A DNA stretch of 64,000 bases from JAVVHE01 sp038238915 (lineage in GTDB: Bacteria > Pseudomonadota > Alphaproteobacteria > Sphingomonadales > Sphingomonadaceae), in the NCBI GenBank assembly GCA_038238915.1, contig JBBSFH010000016.1, positions 20,955-84,954 on the forward strand, read 5' to 3'. The position numbers were made by a program, and so were the translations under genes. Shown one piece after another: positions 51,340 to 59,670 of the stretch (position 1 is its first letter; each line of letters opens with the position of its first letter). The notes under the pieces are model-generated. The model ran no database searches, was not told where the DNA came from, and was given only the letters and a program-made list of their open reading frames with translations.

Positions 51340-51520
51340 GGTGCCGCTCCAGCATCGTATCGAGCTCGGCCAGCGCATCCGCCGCCGCAACTTCGAGAGC
51401 GCGAGCCGCCCCGGCGCGCGCCGCATTTTGCGCCGCCGCGGCTTCGAGGCGGACGAGCGCGGCATCGAGTCGCCGCGTTGCGGGCCGCTCGGGCGGGATC
51501 GGATTGGCGCTGATGGTCAA
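51332..51520 (-). CDS. Small coiled-coil protein upstream of zapA
   Basis: 62 aa, mostly Ala/Glu/Arg helix (LDAALVRLEAAAAQNAARAG, ALEVAAADALAELDTMLERH), probably a coiled coil. Overlaps the zapA start by 8 bp, as small helical genes next to zapA often do in sphingomonads. TTG 51520 is the only start that keeps the frame; no strong ribosome site. Function unknown; a partner of ZapA is a guess from position. Confidence 0.55.
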   Translation of the reverse strand: MTISANPIPPERPATRRLDAALVRLEAAAAQNAARAGAARALEVAAADALAELDTMLERHRG

Positions 51521-51616
51521 GGGCTTGGGCTATGCGGTTTAAGTGCCCTCCCAGGTCGGCACAAGCGGGCGCAGGCGCGCGAGACAGTTGTGCGTCGCCA
51601 GTGTAGAGGCCTTGCC

Positions 51617-52237
51617 ATGCAACCGGTCCAGCTCATCGGGCTCGCCGCCAGCCTCAGCCTGCTCGCGGGGTGGCGGTTGTACCTGACCGTACTCGCCGCC
51701 GGGCTGGCGATGCGCTTCGGGTGGATCGATGCGCCTGCGCACACCGGGCTGGGCGTGCTCGCGTCCTATCCCGTGCTGGGCATCGCGGCGGTGGGTGCGG
51801 CGGCCGAATTCTTCGCGGACAAAATCGCATGGGTGGATAGCGCGTGGGACGCGGTCCACACCATCATCCGCCCGCTGGGCGGCGCGCTGGTCGCCGCCGC
51901 CGTGATCGATCCGAACGATCAGGCGACGCAGATCGCGACGCTTCTGCTTGGCGGCGGCGCGGCGTTGTTCGCGCACACCGCCAAGGCGTCCACGCGCGCG
52001 CTGGTCAACACATCGCCCGAACCGTTCAGCAATATCGCGGTGAGTGCGATCGAAGATACGGCGAGCACCGGCCTGCTCGCGCTAGTGCTCGCGCATCCGT
52101 GGTTGGGCGGGGGCATCGCCATCGCGCTCGTGATCGCGGCCGCGCTCGTGATCCGCGCGAGTTGGCGCGCGCTTCACCGCGTGCGCCTGTGGTGGCGGCG
52201 GACGCGCTCGCAACTCGGCGAGGGCGCGCGGCGCTGA
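51617..52237 (+). CDS. DUF4126 membrane protein
   Basis: 206 aa, about five membrane segments. DUF4126 pattern: LIGLAASLSLLAGWRLYLTV, VLASYPVLGIAAVGAAAEFF, DKIAWVDSAWDAVHTIIRP and STRALVNTSPEPFSNIAVS. Inner-membrane protein of unknown function. ATG 51617; the longer upstream frame belongs to zapA antisense. Confidence 0.87.
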   Translation: MQPVQLIGLAASLSLLAGWRLYLTVLAAGLAMRFGWIDAPAHTGLGVLASYPVLGIAAVGAAAEFFADKIAWVDSAWDAVHTIIRPLGGALVAAAVIDPNDQATQIATLLLGGGAALFAHTAKASTRALVNTSPEPFSNIAVSAIEDTASTGLLALVLAHPWLGGGIAIALVIAAALVIRASWRALHRVRLWWRRTRSQLGEGARR

Positions 52238-52313
52238 CACACCGGCACGCAAATCGCTTCGGCGAGGGTCGTCACTCCGGGCGTAGTTGTGTCGCGTATG
52301 TGTCGGGGTTGCC

Positions 52314-54536
52314 ATGCCGCTTGCCGGTCCGGTCTTTCAGCGTGCGGGTGTTTCGGCCCCGGTCCGGCTTTCGCTCGGGCTGGGGGGCCTGGACGCCAAT
52401 AATGCCAGCACCAACGCGAGTTTCTCGCCCGATGGCCGCACCATATTGTTTGAATCGCTTGCGACCAATCTGGTCAGGGGCGACGCGAACGGAAGCTGGG
52501 ACATCTTCACCGAGGATCTCGCGAGCGGACTGATCACCCGCATCTCGACCTCGGCGAGCGGCGGACAAGCTTCGGGAAGTTCCAACGACGCGCAGTTCGA
52601 TGCGGGCGGCACGCGCGTCGTCTTCGACAGCACCGCGCCCGATCTAGTGTCGAGCGGCGCGACTAGCGGCACGCGCGAAGTGTTCATCAAGGATCTCGTC
52701 AGCGGCGCGGTCACACTGGTGTCGAGCGCGCCCACCGGCACCGCTGGCAACGCGGATTCGCTCAACGGCACGATCGCCCCCGATGGTCGCCGCGTCGCGT
52801 TCGATAGCCTGGCAACCAACTTCGTCGGTGCGGATACCAATCACGCACGTGATATCTATGTGAAAAGCCTCGATACGGGCACGATCATCCGCGCCTCAAC
52901 CGACGCGAGCGGCGGTGAGGCGAACGGGCAATCCGCAGACGCGGCATGGTCCCCCGATGGCACGCGGCTGCTGTTCGAAAGCAACGCGGGCAATCTGGTG
53001 CCGGGCGACACCAACGGCGTCTACGACATCTTCCTCAAGAACCCCGTCACCGGCGCGATCACCCGCGTCTCAACCGCAGCCGATGGCACGCAGGCGAACG
53101 GGCACAGCTTCCACGCGCATTTCACCGCCGACGGGCACAGCGTGACCTTCGAGAGCCTGGCGACCAACCTCGTCCCCGGCGGCACCAACGGCGCGCGCGA
53201 TATCTTCCAGAAGAACCTCGACACCGGGGTGGTGACGCTGCTCTCGACCGACATCGCGGGGGCGCAGGCGACCGGCAACAGTTATGCCGCGACGCAAGGC
53301 GGCGGCTTCACTGCGTTCGAGAGCAACGCCGATCTGACCGGCGGCGGCGTGATCGGGCACCGCGATGTCTATCTGCGCGACAGCAACGGGGCCGAACTTC
53401 GCGTCTCGCTCGGCGCGGGCGGGGCGGAGGGCAACGCCAACATCTATCATCCCCAACTCGCTGCCGACGGTACCGCAGTGCTGTTCCATAGCACGGCGAG
53501 CAATATCGTCGGCGGCGACAACAACAGCGCGTTGGACATTTTTCTGGCAAAACTTCTTCCGTCCACCACCAGCGGATCGGTGACCGAGGGCGGTGCCCCG
53601 GCAACCGGCAGCCTGTATTTCGACGACGGCAACGCGGCTGCGACACACACAGTGCGCGTCACAGCCCCCGCCGACGCGATCGGCGGACTGACCGCCACGC
53701 TGGCGACCGACGCCACGGGGGCAGGCGCGGGCCGGATCGACTGGAGGTTTACCGGCAACGACTTCGATCCGCTCGCACCCGGCCAGACAAAGACCGAGAC
53801 GTTTGGCGTGATCGTCACCGACGCAGCGGGCCACAGCGCGACGCAGCCGGTGACGATCACGCTCACCGGAGCGAGCGATCCGCCGGTCGCCACCGACACG
53901 AGCGTCGAGGTGACAGCGGGCGCGACCACGCCAGAGCTGACAGCGCTGCTGCTCGGCAACGATCATCCCGCCGATGCGGACGACACCATCGCCATCGCGG
54001 CGATCGACACCGGCGGAACGCTCGGCTCAGTGACGCTCGATCCCGTCACCCACGCGCTGACCTATGCCGCGAGCGCGTCCGCGTTCCAGAATATACGCGC
54101 GGGGCTGAGCGTAACCGATCACTTCGGCTATACGATCATCGATCAATCGGGCGAAACCGCGCACGCTATCGTAACCGTGACGGTGAATGGCATCGCTGCG
54201 CCAAGTGCCGCCAATGGTGCGTCGCCGATCGTCGCGGCACCGGGGGGGGTCGCTGCTCGATGGCACCGCCAACTTCGATACGCTGCTCGGCGGCACTGGC
54301 GACGATACGCTGATCGCCGGCGCAGGGGCGACCTATCTGTCCGGCGGCGGCGGCGACGATGTGTTCCTTGTCAACAACCCTGCCGATGTCGTCGTCGAAG
54401 CCAAGGATGCTGGCCATTCGGCGCTCGTTTCGACGATCAGCACGATCCTGCCCGCCAACATCGCGGACCTGCATCTCGTCGGCGGCAATCTCGATGGCAC
54501 CGGCAATGGTCTCGGCAATCACATCGTCGGCACTGA
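52314..54536 (+). CDS. TolB/PD40-repeat plus cadherin-like secreted protein, N-terminal part (frame broken at G8 tract)
   Basis: 740 codons, but only the first about 645 (to 54242) are authentic. They comprise seven PD40/beta-propeller repeats (for example NASFSPDGRTILFESLATN, AAWSPDGTRLLFESNAGNL), then a DUF11/VCBS-like region (PVTITLTGASDPPVATDTSV and LTYAASASAFQNIRAGLSV). After the G8 tract the frame turns into a Trp/Arg-rich shadow. The real continuation is in the next frame (54187-55125), with Ca-binding RTX repeats and no signal peptide, so type I secretion is expected. ATG 52314 used; a TTG nine codons upstream is possible. Confidence 0.8.
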   Translation: MPLAGPVFQRAGVSAPVRLSLGLGGLDANNASTNASFSPDGRTILFESLATNLVRGDANGSWDIFTEDLASGLITRISTSASGGQASGSSNDAQFDAGGTRVVFDSTAPDLVSSGATSGTREVFIKDLVSGAVTLVSSAPTGTAGNADSLNGTIAPDGRRVAFDSLATNFVGADTNHARDIYVKSLDTGTIIRASTDASGGEANGQSADAAWSPDGTRLLFESNAGNLVPGDTNGVYDIFLKNPVTGAITRVSTAADGTQANGHSFHAHFTADGHSVTFESLATNLVPGGTNGARDIFQKNLDTGVVTLLSTDIAGAQATGNSYAATQGGGFTAFESNADLTGGGVIGHRDVYLRDSNGAELRVSLGAGGAEGNANIYHPQLAADGTAVLFHSTASNIVGGDNNSALDIFLAKLLPSTTSGSVTEGGAPATGSLYFDDGNAAATHTVRVTAPADAIGGLTATLATDATGAGAGRIDWRFTGNDFDPLAPGQTKTETFGVIVTDAAGHSATQPVTITLTGASDPPVATDTSVEVTAGATTPELTALLLGNDHPADADDTIAIAAIDTGGTLGSVTLDPVTHALTYAASASAFQNIRAGLSVTDHFGYTIIDQSGETAHAIVTVTVNGIAAPSAANGASPIVAAPGGVAARWHRQLRYAARRHWRRYADRRRRGDLSVRRRRRRCVPCQQPCRCRRRSQGCWPFGARFDDQHDPARQHRGPASRRRQSRWHRQWSRQSHRRH

Positions 54537-55125
54537 TGGCAACAACGTGATCGAAGGCGGGATCGGCGCGCCGTCGATCCTCGAAGGCGGCAAGGGCAAC
54601 GACACATACATCGTCGATAATCCCGGCGATAAGGTGATCGCGGGGGCGGGGAGCAACAACAGCGTGCTGACCGCGCTCGCCAGCTACGCGCTCCCCGATG
54701 ATGTCCGCATTCTCGCCTATACAGGCCCCGCGACCCAGATGTTCCAGGCAACCGGCAACGCGCTCGGCGATACGATCCACGGCGGCGATGGCGGCAATGC
54801 AATCATGGGCGGCGCGGGCAACGATGTCATCACCGGCGGGCTGGGCGTGAACAGTCTCGACGGTGGAGCTGGCGCAGACATCCTGCGCGGTGGCGGCGGG
54901 CCGACAACTTTCGTCGAACAGCGCGGCGCGGTCCAGGGCGATTTCATTGTGGACTTCAACACGTCCAACAGCGGCGACAAGCTCGATCTGGTGGGCTGGG
55001 GCACTGGCACCACCATCGCCCCCTCGGGCAGCGGCAACTGGACAATAACCGACGGTGTGGACGGGCACAGCGAGACGCTGCGTATCATCGGCGAGGTGCA
55101 TCCCGCGGACGTGTTCTTCGGCTGA
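54187..55125 (+). CDS. RTX calcium-binding C-terminal part of the split protein
   Basis: 312 codons from ATG 54187, of which those after 54250 are authentic. RTX nonapeptide-type repeats: LLGGTGDDTLIAGAG, LSGGGGDDVFLVNNP, ILEGGKGNDTYIVDNP, IMGGAGNDVITGGLG and LDGGAGADILRGGGG, followed by a C-terminal beta-rich block (FIVDFNTSNSGDKLDLVGWG) like the end domains of type I-secreted RTX proteins. Ca ions fold these repeats outside the cell. Secretion genes are not nearby. Confidence 0.82.
   Translation: MASLRQVPPMVRRRSSRHRGGSLLDGTANFDTLLGGTGDDTLIAGAGATYLSGGGGDDVFLVNNPADVVVEAKDAGHSALVSTISTILPANIADLHLVGGNLDGTGNGLGNHIVGTDGNNVIEGGIGAPSILEGGKGNDTYIVDNPGDKVIAGAGSNNSVLTALASYALPDDVRILAYTGPATQMFQATGNALGDTIHGGDGGNAIMGGAGNDVITGGLGVNSLDGGAGADILRGGGGPTTFVEQRGAVQGDFIVDFNTSNSGDKLDLVGWGTGTTIAPSGSGNWTITDGVDGHSETLRIIGEVHPADVFFG
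54242..54249 (+). repeat. G8 homopolymer at a frame break
   Basis: Eight consecutive G. With seven, the codons would read P-G-G-S-L-L-D-G and join the propeller part to the RTX repeats in one open frame of about 937 codons. The tract therefore is a candidate slippage site for phase variation, a programmed slip, or a sequencing error. Confidence 0.85.
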
Positions 55126-55147
55126 TCCCCCGCGCTGGCCGAATATT

Positions 55148-56029
55148 CTAGCCCAGCGCTTCGAGAATCGCGCGGGCGACCCGATCGAACTCGGGCGTGC
55201 GTGGATCGACCGGTGCTCTATGGTTCGCGCCGGGGAGCAGGACCGTGCGAATATTTTCGCCCGCTTTTGCGGCTTCGGCACCATAGAACTGGACCGAGGC
55301 GGTTGGCATGGTCCGATCAGCGGTGCCGGTGAACTGGACGGTGGTCACGCCCAGCGGCAGCAGGCGGGCGGGCGAGGTATCGGCGAGCGGATCGGAACGT
55401 CCCGCACCGACTAGCCGGGCATAAGTCTCCGTGCCACAAACCTTGTCGAGCGCGGCGGGCTCGCCGTAGCCAAGGTCACCGGGGCCCGCGAGATTGAAGA
55501 CTGCGCGCGGGTGAAGCGGCCGCGTTGGACGCAGCGGGCTGGTTGCGGGCAATCGCGGACGGCCTGCGTCCCAAAGTGCCAGATGACCGCCCGCCGAATG
55601 ACCTGCAAAGACGACGCGGTTGAGATCGAGGTGAAAGCGCGGTGCGGCGTCCACCAGCAGATCGGTCGCCTGCGCAACATCCTGATACATGCCGGGATAG
55701 GCACCGCCGGGTTCATCGACGCGGCGGTAGCCAATGCTCCAGACCGCCATCCCGCGCGCGGCGAGCGCTTTCAGCGTGGGCCAATAGGTGGCGGCACTTG
55801 CCGAATCGCTGCGCCAGCAGCCGCCGTGGATGAAGACCACCACCGGGAAGGGCCCCCGGCCCACGGGCAGGAACACGTCGACCCGTTGCTCCGACGCCGG
55901 CCCGTACAGGAGCGCGCTCGTCGGCGCGATCTGCGCGAGATCGGGGGCGGGATCGGCCGCTCGCGCGATCGGAGCGAGCGAAACGGCGAGCACGGCCGCA
56001 AGGGCGACCGGTGCGAATGGCGAGCGCAT
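55148..56029 (-). CDS. Exported alpha/beta hydrolase (BD-FAE/esterase-like)
   Basis: 293 aa. Signal peptide to about residue 24 (IARAAD). Oxyanion HGG (VFIHGGCWRSDSA, near 68), nucleophile in FAGHSAGGHLALWDAG near 145, Asp in TGTADRTMP near 236, and His in PGANHRAPVDP near 266. Esterase/lipase-type; substrate unknown. Stands between the RTX gene and trmB on the opposite strand from the RTX gene. Confidence 0.88.
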   Translation of the reverse strand: MRSPFAPVALAAVLAVSLAPIARAADPAPDLAQIAPTSALLYGPASEQRVDVFLPVGRGPFPVVVFIHGGCWRSDSASAATYWPTLKALAARGMAVWSIGYRRVDEPGGAYPGMYQDVAQATDLLVDAAPRFHLDLNRVVFAGHSAGGHLALWDAGRPRLPATSPLRPTRPLHPRAVFNLAGPGDLGYGEPAALDKVCGTETYARLVGAGRSDPLADTSPARLLPLGVTTVQFTGTADRTMPTASVQFYGAEAAKAGENIRTVLLPGANHRAPVDPRTPEFDRVARAILEALG

Positions 56030-56062
56030 GGAAGGCGATACCCCTGTTCTTGACCAGCCAGA

Positions 56063-56764
56063 TTAGACACGGACGTAGCGCAGATACCAGACCTCGTGTC
56101 CCAGTCGCCGCGCCTTGGCTTCGTAACGCGTTTGCGGCCAGTCGTCGGGGCGTGTCTGCCAATCGGCGGCGCGCTCGGCCTGCCACACGAAATCGGTTCG
56201 CACCCCCATTTGCATCAAGGCCCAGCGCACATACACCGGATGATCGGTGCCGATGCGCAGTTCCGACCCGGGCGCGAGCTTGGCAGCAAGTATATCGAGC
56301 GGCCCCGGATTGACGAAGCGGCGCTTGGCGTGGCGCGCCTTGGGCCACGGATCGGGGTGCAGCAGAAACGCGCGCGAGAGCCCGCCATCGGGCAGGCGTT
56401 CGAGCACATCGAGCGCGTCGCCCATGTGAAGGCGGATGTTGGGGATGGCGCGCGCTTCGATATGCGCGAGCGCGCCGACAACACCGTTCAGGAACGGCTC
56501 GGCCCCGATCAGCCCGACGCCGGGGTTCGCGTCGGCCTGCGCGGCGAGGTGCTCGCCCGAGCCGAAACCGATCTCGAACCACAGCGCGCGATCGTCCCCG
56601 AAAAGCGTCTGCGCGTCGAGCGGGCCGGTTACGGGGACGCTGAGGCCCGGCAGCGATCGTTCGACCAGTTCGGCCTGCCCGGCGCGCAGCGGATGTCCCT
56701 GCCTGCGGCCATAGAGGCGGCGAAGCGACAAGGGATCGGACGCGGCGGCGGGAAGTGATTGCAT
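56063..56764 (-). CDS. trmB: tRNA (guanine-46-N7)-methyltransferase
   Basis: 233 aa. SAM-binding WFEIGFGSGEHLAAQADANP near residue 62, RAFLLHPDPWPKARHAKRRF (Asp-Pro-Trp) near 130, and DHPVYVRWALMQMG and RPDDWPQTRYEAKARRLGH at the C-terminus. Methylates G46 of tRNA. Follows the paralogue gene at 56808-58325 by 43 bp on the same strand. Confidence 0.95.
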   Translation of the reverse strand: MQSLPAAASDPLSLRRLYGRRQGHPLRAGQAELVERSLPGLSVPVTGPLDAQTLFGDDRALWFEIGFGSGEHLAAQADANPGVGLIGAEPFLNGVVGALAHIEARAIPNIRLHMGDALDVLERLPDGGLSRAFLLHPDPWPKARHAKRRFVNPGPLDILAAKLAPGSELRIGTDHPVYVRWALMQMGVRTDFVWQAERAADWQTRPDDWPQTRYEAKARRLGHEVWYLRYVRV

Positions 56765-56807
56765 CGCCGCCCCCTAGCCTACACGACGGTGCGCGTCAGC
56801 TTTGAAA

Positions 56808-58325
56808 CTATTGCGTGAGCAGGTGGGTGATCACGGTCGCCCATGCCGAACCGGTGCTGATCCTCGCGCCCGGGATTTCCTGATACAGCCAGAACGCGTT
56901 TGGGTTGGCGGGATCGGTCTGGATTGCCGAATAGTCTCCCCATCGGTTTGACGTGTAGAGATAGAAGGCGCGGTCCAGCCCGACCGCGATCGTCTTGGGT
57001 GCACCGCAACTGACGCTCAGCGCAACCTGATCAAAATCGCAGACGGTAGCGTAGGCACTGATCGGGCCGGTGACGCTCGATCCATCGTAAGCGATCACGA
57101 AGCGGCCGCTGCTGTTGGCGTCGATCGCGGGGTAGGTGTAATCGATGGCACGGACGTTATCGATAATGCGGCCTTCGGCGACGAGCGTGTTCGTCGATAC
57201 GCGCACGATCCCCCAGTGGATGTAATCGCTGTGCGCGCCGCCCGAGCCCTGATCGTCGCTGACCTCGTTGGTGAAGTACACGAAGTCACCGACCTGCGAG
57301 ACGTTCGCGCCGATACGGTTGTCGCCCGCATCATATTTGCCGACCGGTTGGCGCGCAGGCGCGGGGTTTCCATCGATGTTGGCGTAGAGCGTAGTCGAAG
57401 CCGACAGCGCGGCACCGGGCTGACCGACGGACGTCAGCGATGCCGCCTTCACCTCGTGTAGCTTGCCCAAGGCGATAATCGTCTGTGTGCCCGAACTGGC
57501 ATTCTGGCTATCCACTGCGCGAAGCGTACTGCCGTAAGTGTCCGACGAAACGCTATCAAACCGCTGCAGCCGAGCGGTCTTTGGCGATCCGCCGACGAGA
57601 TCGGCTTTTGGTAGGGTGAAGACCGAAAGATCGACGAACTTGCCATCGGGTCCGAAATTATTGGTCGAAAGCGTGACCGCGTCCGCGTTTACGCCAAGTG
57701 TTGGAAAATCACCGAACACACCCGCCTTGATCGGTATCGTCAGCGCGACAAAGCCGTCACCTGGATTGGAAGTCTTGGAGACCGCGAGGAAAATATAATT
57801 ATGGCGCGTGGGATTGGTTTTGGACGGTCCGCCCAGCGTCAATTCGCACGCGAAGAACCGCCCCGACGCCGCATCGTACACCACGCGAGGATCACTCAGC
57901 CCATTGCTTGTCAGGGTTAGCATCCCGGCGGCCTTCCAGAACGCAACATCGCTGGTTACCGGGGAGACGAGCGCGCCTGCGGTGGTGTAAATTGCCGCCC
58001 CGCCGTTGACGATCTGCAGGATGAACTGGCCGCTCGATGCGCCGCCCATGTCCGGCGGGGTCAAACCGTGGCGCAGTGCCTTCGTATCGGCGTAGCCAAT
58101 ACCCATGAACTGCACGTCTGCATCGGCATTGACCGTGGACGCGCGCGGCATGCGCGCGCCTGCGTTTGGCACCAGCGGCCCTGCCGCCGAGGCGGCGTCA
58201 TCGGACGGCTGCACCGGCGGCGGAAGCAAGCGCGGTCCGGTGGCCGCCGGGGCGGCGAAAACCATGTGAGAGGCGCTTAGCGCCAGAGCGAACAAGGCAC
58301 CGATGCCAAGCCGAGGAACGGTCAT
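56808..58325 (-). CDS. Exported beta-propeller-like protein without PEP-CTERM tail (paralogue of 6835-8508)
   Basis: 505 aa. Signal peptide (to about residue 25, SHMVFAAP). Shares with the PEP-CTERM protein at 6835-8508 the phrases GVFGDFPTLGVNADAV, SVFTLPKADLVGG, NRWGDYSAIQTDPANPNAFW and QEIPGAR, spaced similarly. It ends STGSAWATVITHLLTQ, with no hydrophobic helix or Arg cluster, so it is probably released or periplasmic. Function unknown. ATG 58325 used; a TTG four codons upstream is possible. Confidence 0.75.
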   Translation of the reverse strand: MTVPRLGIGALFALALSASHMVFAAPAATGPRLLPPPVQPSDDAASAAGPLVPNAGARMPRASTVNADADVQFMGIGYADTKALRHGLTPPDMGGASSGQFILQIVNGGAAIYTTAGALVSPVTSDVAFWKAAGMLTLTSNGLSDPRVVYDAASGRFFACELTLGGPSKTNPTRHNYIFLAVSKTSNPGDGFVALTIPIKAGVFGDFPTLGVNADAVTLSTNNFGPDGKFVDLSVFTLPKADLVGGSPKTARLQRFDSVSSDTYGSTLRAVDSQNASSGTQTIIALGKLHEVKAASLTSVGQPGAALSASTTLYANIDGNPAPARQPVGKYDAGDNRIGANVSQVGDFVYFTNEVSDDQGSGGAHSDYIHWGIVRVSTNTLVAEGRIIDNVRAIDYTYPAIDANSSGRFVIAYDGSSVTGPISAYATVCDFDQVALSVSCGAPKTIAVGLDRAFYLYTSNRWGDYSAIQTDPANPNAFWLYQEIPGARISTGSAWATVITHLLTQ

Positions 58326-58415
58326 TGCGGGGCCCAATCTGAAGCAAAACGCTGAGGGAAGGTCATCGCACTGCGTGCGGCGGGGCGCAATCGCTTGCCC
58401 CGCCCAACATCGACA

Positions 58416-59591
58416 TCAGCCGATCGCGCGCTTAAGCTCGTCGACCAGATCGAGCTTCTCCCAGCTGAAACCGCCGTCCGCATCGGGCTCGCGGCCGAAG
58501 TGGCCGTAGGCGGCGGTGCGCTCGTAGATGGGCTTGTTAAGGCCCAGATGCGTGCGGATGCCCTTTGGCGTGAGGCGCACGAGCTGCGGCAGCACGGCTT
58601 CCAGCTTGGCGGGATCGACCTCGCCCGTATCGTGCAGATCGACATAAAAGCTCAGCGGCTCGGCAACTCCGATCGCGTAACTGATCTGGATCGTGCAGCG
58701 CTTGGCGAGCCCCGCGCCCACCACGTTCTTGGCGAGATAGCGGCATGCATAGGCCGCCGAGCGATCGACCTTGGTCGGATCCTTGCCGCTGAACGCACCG
58801 CCACCGTGCGGCGACGCGCCGCCATAGGTGTCGACGATGATCTTGCGGCCCGTCACTCCCGCATCGCCGTCGGGCCCGCCGATCTCGAACAGCCCCGTCG
58901 GGTTGACGAAGATGCTCGCATCGTTGGGCATCCAGCCCTCGGGCATCACCTCGGTCATCACGCCCTTGGCGTATTGGCGCAGCTCGTCCTGATCGGTGCC
59001 GCGCTTGTGCTGCGTGGAGATGACAAGCCCGGTGGCGCGCTGCGGCCGGCCGTTTTCATACTCGAGCGTAACCTGCGATTTCGCGTCGGGCTCGAGAAAG
59101 GGTACCGTGCCCGAGTGGCGGTCGATCGCGAGCTTCTGGAGCAGCCGGTGCGAATAGAAGAGCGTCGCAGGCATCAGCGCGGGAGTTTCGTCGGTGGCGA
59201 AGCCGAACATGATCCCCTGATCGCCCGCGCCCTCGTCCTTGTTGCCCGCCTCGTCCACACCGCGCGCAATATCTACCGACTGCGCGTGGAGGTTGTTCTC
59301 GAACTTGGAATAGCGCCAGTGGAAGCCGTTCTGCTCATAGCCGATGCGCTTGACCGCGTTGCGCGCGGCGTCCTCGATCTCGAAGAGCGTGGGCTCCTTG
59401 CCTTCGCCCGGGCGAACTTCGCCCGCGAGAATGATCAGGCGGGTGGTGACCATCGTCTCGCAGGCGACGCGCGCGAAGGGATCCTTGGAGAGGAAGAGAT
59501 CGACGACTGCGTCTGAAATCTGGTCGGCGACTTTATCGGGATGGCCTTCGGAGACCGATTCGGAGGTGAAGAGATAGCGGCCATGGCGCAT
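58416..59591 (-). CDS. metK: S-adenosylmethionine synthetase
   Basis: 391 aa. Makes SAM from methionine and ATP. GHPDKVADQISDAVVDLFL near the N-terminus, GAGDQGIMFGFATDE near residue 120, GGGAFSGKDPTKVDRSAAY near 270. ATG 59591 gives the standard start (MRHGRYLFTSESVSEGHPDK). An upstream frame to 59699 would include the intergenic hairpin and lacks family similarity. lnt lies upstream. Confidence 0.97.
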   Translation of the reverse strand: MRHGRYLFTSESVSEGHPDKVADQISDAVVDLFLSKDPFARVACETMVTTRLIILAGEVRPGEGKEPTLFEIEDAARNAVKRIGYEQNGFHWRYSKFENNLHAQSVDIARGVDEAGNKDEGAGDQGIMFGFATDETPALMPATLFYSHRLLQKLAIDRHSGTVPFLEPDAKSQVTLEYENGRPQRATGLVISTQHKRGTDQDELRQYAKGVMTEVMPEGWMPNDASIFVNPTGLFEIGGPDGDAGVTGRKIIVDTYGGASPHGGGAFSGKDPTKVDRSAAYACRYLAKNVVGAGLAKRCTIQISYAIGVAEPLSFYVDLHDTGEVDPAKLEAVLPQLVRLTPKGIRTHLGLNKPIYERTAAYGHFGREPDADGGFSWEKLDLVDELKRAIG

Positions 59592-59617
59592 GGGTCTGGG
59601 TTCCCGACAGAATGATC

Positions 59618-59649
59618 GCCGCCGCCTAGGACCGAATTGTCGCGGCGGC
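59618..59649 (-). promoter_or_regulatory. Hairpin in the metK leader
   Basis: Eight-bp stem GCCGCCGC/GCGGCGGC with a 16-base loop, 27 bp before metK and 22 bp after the lnt stop. No T run, so not a clear terminator; it could be part of the metK leader. It does not match the SAM/SAH or SAM-II consensus by eye. Confidence 0.35.
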
Positions 59650-59670
59650 AAGAGAGATATAAGGTTTGCT

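Noticed and set aside
59592..59670. SAM/SAH or SAM-II riboswitch upstream of metK
   Set aside because: The conserved pseudoknot bases are not present by eye.
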